Under the pieces are notes generated by a model that worked only from the letters and a program-made list of their open reading frames with translations, searched no databases and was not told the origin of the DNA. Source: an uncultured Bacteroidota bacterium (GTDB lineage: Bacteria; Bacteroidota; Bacteroidia; 2-12-FULL-35-15). Taken from it: a stretch of DNA of 9,565 nt. Of this stretch, positions 6,521-9,565 are shown piece after piece. The stretch lies in contig CAISYK010000255.1 in the NCBI GenBank assembly GCA_903889605.1, positions 1 through 9,565 of the forward strand, read 5' to 3'. A program made the position numbers and the translations under genes. Numbering within the stretch: the stretch's first letter is position 1; each line of letters begins with the position of its first letter.

Positions 6521-8649
6521 TTATTTATTTATTCCTTCAAGGTTAAATAAGAATGCATAACTCAGTGCTTCTTCTTTTAAATAATCAAAACGACCGCTGG
6601 CACCGCCATGGCCGAATTCCATATTAGTACGAAGCAATAAAACATTTTTATCTGTTTTCATTTCTCTCAATTTAGCTACCCACTTGGCGGGTTCGAAATA
6701 CTGCACCTGGCTGTCGTGCAAACCAGTTGTAACCAATAGATTTGGATAGTTTTTCTTCTCAATATTTTCATACGGGCTGTAGCTCTTCATATAAAAATAC
6801 GCGTCTTTGTTTTTAGGATTTCCCCATTCGTCAAACTCATTAGTGGTTAGCGGAATGTTTTCATCCAGCATAGTATTCACGACATCCACAAACGGGACAT
6901 CCGCAATTACGCCGTGCCAAAGGTCTGGAGCCATATTTATTACTGCGCCCATCAGCAAACCGCCCGCACTTCCGCCATTAGCATACAAATGCTCTTTGCT
7001 CGTATATTTTTCTTTTACTAAAAACTCAGCGCAGTTGATAAAGTCGGCAAAGGTGTTTTTCTTTTTCATCATTTTGCCGTCTTCATACCATTGGCGTCCC
7101 ATTTCCTGTCCGCCTCTAATATGTGCAATGGCAAATGCAAATCCTCTGTTCAGCAAGCTTAACCTAACGCTGTTGAACCCGGCATCTATTATGGCGCCGT
7201 AACTGCCGTACCCATAAAGCAGAAGCGGGGCATTACCATCTTTCTTAAAACCTTTTTTATAAACTATCGAAACAGGAACTTTTGTCCCGTCATTTGCTGA
7301 GGCAAACAAACGTTCGGTAACATAATCTGCCGAATTATAACCGCCAAGCACCTCCTCTTGTTTCATCAGCTTCCTGCTTTTGTCAATCATGTTATAATCA
7401 TAAATTGAATGCGGTGTGATCAAGGATGAATAACCATAACGAAAAACTGTGCTGTTATATTCAGGATTCTCATCCACGTAAGCTAAGTATGAAGGTTCAG
7501 CAAAATCGATATAATATTCTGAATTATCTTGTAGTTTTCTGATGCGCATTTTCACCAACCCGTTTTTTCTTTCGCTGATTACAATAAACTCTTTAAATTC
7601 TTCAATACTTTCCAACAGCACATCACTGCGGTTATGGATAACTTCTTTCCAGTTGGTTTTTCCTGTTTTATCCAATGGACATTCCATCAATTTAAAATTC
7701 TCAGCATCATGTTTATTGGTGCGGATTAAAAATTTGTCATTCAATGGTATCACTTCATACAGCACATCTTTCATCCGCGGCTGAAAAACTTTAAATTTAC
7801 TGCTTGGTTTATCTGCATCAATCATCCATAATTCAGAAGACATGGTTGCCTCGGAAGTAATAAAAATGTATTTATTGTTTTTGCTTTTGCCGATGCTGAT
7901 GTAATTGCTTTTATCTTTTTCGTTATACACAATCTCATCTGCTGAAGCATCAGAACCAAGTGTATGGCGTTTTATTTTTTCAGATAAAAGCGTTACAGGA
8001 TTTTTTGAAGTATAAAAAATATTTTTATTGTCACTTGCCCAGCAGGGGTTGCCTTCGGTATTTTCAACAGCATCTTTAAGTATTTCACCTGTTTCGAGGT
8101 TCTTTATATAAATAGTGTATTGCCGGCGGCTCACCTCATCAATTCCATAGGCCAGTAATTTATTATTTTCGCTTACGGTAAAACCTTCAACGCCAAAATA
8201 GGCGTGCCCTTCGGCCATTTTATCTACATCCAGTAATATTTCCTCATCAGCCTGTAAACTCCCTTTTTTTCGGCATAATTTATAATACTGCTTTCCATCT
8301 TCTGTACGGCTGTAGTAATAGTAACCATTTTTAAACACTGGTACACTTTCATCTTTCTCTTTAATTCTGGCCTTCATTTCAGTATACAGATCAGCCTGAA
8401 GCTTTTTAGTATCGCTCATCATAGTATCTAAATATGCGTTCTCCGCTTTCAGATATTCAACCACTTTTAAACTGTCGGGGCCTTTTCCAAAATAATCATA
8501 CATCCAATAATAATTATCCAGCACTTTATCGCCATGTATAGTGCGCCAGTGTTCTTTTTTTCTGCTGCCGGCATAGATGTATTTTTGAATTGTGCGTTAA
8601 CTTGTACTGTGCAAATAAACAGGTTTATTAATATTATTATTTTCTTCAT
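6521..8649 (-). CDS. Exported oligopeptidase B-like S9 family peptidase, reading frame split by a one-base shift
   Basis: Family S9A peptidases cut short peptides after basic residues; oligopeptidase B signatures dominate here. The main frame (6521-8524, from GTG) has a seven-bladed propeller region (about 40-400) and an alpha/beta hydrolase domain with S519 (GGSAGG), D604 (TTGLHDSQVQYFEPAKW) and H639 (FGHGGASGRF). Its start lacks the family's N-terminus. That part lies in the next frame upstream, from ATG 8649: a signal peptide (MKKIIILINLFICTVQVNAQ), then FKNTSMPAAEKK. Reading one base back at the A7 run (8555-8561) continues exactly as EHWRTIHGD, then VLDNYYW, the conserved opening of oligopeptidase B. 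The joined protein would be about 709 residues, normal for the family. Unshifted, translation from 8649 stops at 8467 after 60 residues. The cause could be a sequencing indel, a real mutation, phase variation, or ribosomal or transcriptional slippage. It lies 66 bp downstream of the lipoprotein gene, possibly co-transcribed. Confidence 0.88.
8554..8561 (-). other. Frameshift site: A7G run containing an A AAA AAG heptamer
   Basis: On the minus strand the upstream frame reads GCA GAA AAA AAG AAC. This contains A AAA AAG in the phase used by the Escherichia coli dnaX -1 frameshift signal. A -1 shift here, or one extra A, restores the family sequence without any gap. Nine bases downstream, GCACT (8540-8544) can pair with AGTGC (8521-8525) across a 14-base loop, only a weak stem. 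No Shine-Dalgarno-like sequence lies just upstream. The site is certain; whether shifting is programmed is not. Confidence 0.7.
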
Positions 8650-8715
8650 GCCTTAATTTATTTTATTGCTTATGCCAACACGGAACCTGTAAGGCTTATT
8701 GATGCTGACTTTGCA

Positions 8716-9408
8716 TTAGCCTGGATATTTTTTTAATCGATACTTTGTTCTAAAGCCCCCGTTTTGGATAAAGTTTTTAAAACGTCTGTTGGATAAATGA
8801 ATGCTTTTATTCAGCGAAGGGCGGCTTTCTGCAGTTTCATTGATAAGTTGTTTTTCATCTTGTTCGTTAATCATATTTATCGAAAACGTATTGTCTTTTT
8901 TTATTTCAAACTGATAAATTTCCCAGTCTTTTTTTGCAATAAAGTGATTCAAATAATATGATCCGCAATAATATTTTATCTTATCTCCATTTGCTGTATT
9001 TATGATAGAGTCTGTATTCTTGTCTTCAAAAATCAAGTAGTTCCCTTCTATTCTTTTCTTTTCTGATTTATGTTTTAATGCAGCCATGCTTGTATCGGTT
9101 TTAGATATATTGTAATAAGAGGAAAAATTTATGGAATAATATACAAGTTTGTTGGAAATAGAAAAATCCGCTGAAATATAACTGATTGAGTCGCGTGATT
9201 TATAAAGTCCGCTGTAATATTTAGAATTATATATTGTTTCTTTATTTTCATTATTCAAAATACTGTCACAGAAATAATATTTTCCAACCATATCAGAATT
9301 GAAAACTTTTATAGAATGCCTGTATCTAGGCATTGCACTGTCGAAATGAACAGAAGAACAACTGGCTGTCAGCAATAAAAGAAAGTAAAAAGCTGTTTTT
9401 TTAATCAT
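8716..9408 (-). CDS. Lipoprotein of unknown function
   Basis: Not recognised. The frame opens at 9480, but the ATG at 9408 (230 residues) is preferred. It yields a textbook lipoprotein signal, MIKKTAFYFLLLL then TASC, with the lipidated Cys at residue 17 of this product. AAAGGG lies just upstream as a plausible ribosome site, and the candidate -7 element at 9467-9474 would start transcription downstream of the 9480 codon. After the Cys the protein is polar and rich in Tyr, Ser, Lys and Asn. It has repeated short beta-like stretches (YYFCDSIL, YISADFSISNKLVYYSINF, DKIKYYCGSYYL, EIYQFEIKKDNTFSINM) and a basic C-terminus (RFKNFIQNGGFRTKYRLKKYPG). No catalytic motif is apparent. It is likely anchored in the inner or outer membrane facing the periplasm or surface. 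It precedes the S9 peptidase gene by 66 bp on the same strand, which may reflect co-transcription, but no functional link can be read from the sequence. Confidence 0.75.
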   Translation of the reverse strand: MIKKTAFYFLLLLTASCSSVHFDSAMPRYRHSIKVFNSDMVGKYYFCDSILNNENKETIYNSKYYSGLYKSRDSISYISADFSISNKLVYYSINFSSYYNISKTDTSMAALKHKSEKKRIEGNYLIFEDKNTDSIINTANGDKIKYYCGSYYLNHFIAKKDWEIYQFEIKKDNTFSINMINEQDEKQLINETAESRPSLNKSIHLSNRRFKNFIQNGGFRTKYRLKKYPG

Positions 9409-9466
9409 TTTATAACGCCCTTTGACATTTTTGAATACGTGTCTCATTTTTATCTGTTTAGGCTGC

Positions 9467-9474
9467 CAAAAGTA
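9467..9474 (-). promoter_or_regulatory. Candidate Bacteroidota -7 promoter element for the lipoprotein gene
   Basis: On the minus strand this reads TACTTTTG, an exact TAnnTTTG match. It lies about 58 bp before the preferred ATG at 9408 and just inside the longer open frame, which argues that the 9480 codon is not the start. The -33 position shows CTG rather than TTG (9493-9495). Confidence 0.4.
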
Positions 9475-9534
9475 AACCATTAATTACTGCTGCAGTAAAA
9501 AAATGAAGAGATTTTTTATTAAAATTCAGTTTAA

Positions 9535-9565
9535 TTACTGCACAACAATCTTTTTAATAACCATA
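9535..9565 (-). CDS. C-terminal end of a probable T9SS sorting-domain protein (partial, runs off the window)
   Basis: The last ten bases-triplets at the right edge read, on the minus strand, MVIKKIVVQ and then TAA at 9535-9537. This closely resembles the last residues of T9SS type A sorting domains, including NRKIVIQ at the end of the complete cargo gene in this window. Nine residues are too few to prove the assignment, but the strand, stop and pattern agree. The gene would lie upstream of the lipoprotein gene on the same strand, separated by 54 bp from the longer open frame and 126 bp from its preferred start. Confidence 0.55.
   Translation of the reverse strand, partial: MVIKKIVVQ

Noticed and set aside
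6807..7202. A 131-codon open frame on the + strand inside the S9 peptidase gene
   Set aside because: It is antisense to the conserved catalytic domain, has no export signal or recognisable motif, and its openness follows from the codon pattern of the real gene.
8467..8649. The 60-codon frame considered as an independent small gene
   Set aside because: Its first 32 codons are the signal peptide and N-terminus of the S9 peptidase; the remaining codons overlap that gene in another frame and have no coherent character.

Overview
The window looks like chromosomal DNA of a free-living member of the Bacteroidota. The base composition is AT-rich. One complete protein, and the last residues of a second at the right edge, end like type IX secretion (T9SS) sorting domains. 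Start sites are preceded by A-rich leaders rather than strong Shine-Dalgarno sequences, and several upstream regions carry the Bacteroidota -7 promoter element TAnnTTTG. No rRNA, tRNA, transposase, phage gene or CRISPR array was seen.

Layout, left to right. (1) Positions 158-1417 (+) encode an exported protein with one c-type heme motif (CNMCH) directly after the signal peptide, followed by a probable outer-membrane beta-barrel. This is the layout of Cyc2-type fused cytochrome-porins. (2) Positions 1418-1818 hold no gene but contain four tandem copies of a ~72-bp unit. (3) Positions 1819-3366 (-) encode a T9SS cargo protein. (4) Positions 3485-4288 (-) encode a HAD-superfamily acid phosphatase of the lipoprotein e(P4)/5'-nucleotidase family. 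(5) Positions 4437-4883 (-) encode a small exported protein of unknown function. (6) Positions 5219-6427 (+) encode an S8 subtilisin-like protease with an I9 propeptide, followed by a clear intrinsic terminator. (7) Positions 6521-8649 (-) encode an exported oligopeptidase B-like S9 peptidase whose reading frame is split by a one-base shift at an A7 run. (8) Positions 8716-9408 (-) encode an unknown lipoprotein. (9) Positions 9535-9565 (-) are the C-terminal codons of another probable T9SS cargo protein.

All seven complete genes encode proteins with an N-terminal export signal, so this is a cell-envelope and secreted-protein neighbourhood, not a single pathway. Two extracytoplasmic peptidases (S8 and S9) and a periplasmic or outer-membrane nucleotidase fit a life based on scavenging peptides and nucleotides. 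The cytochrome-porin suggests electron transfer across the outer membrane. No operon logic links all of them: genes 3, 4 and 5 run in the same direction with gaps of 118-148 bp, and genes 8 and 7 may be co-transcribed across a 66-bp gap.

The points most worth a second look are the Cyc2-like protein, the frameshift at an A AAA AAG heptamer in the peptidase gene, and the tandem repeat whose copies differ in length only through an internal A-run.
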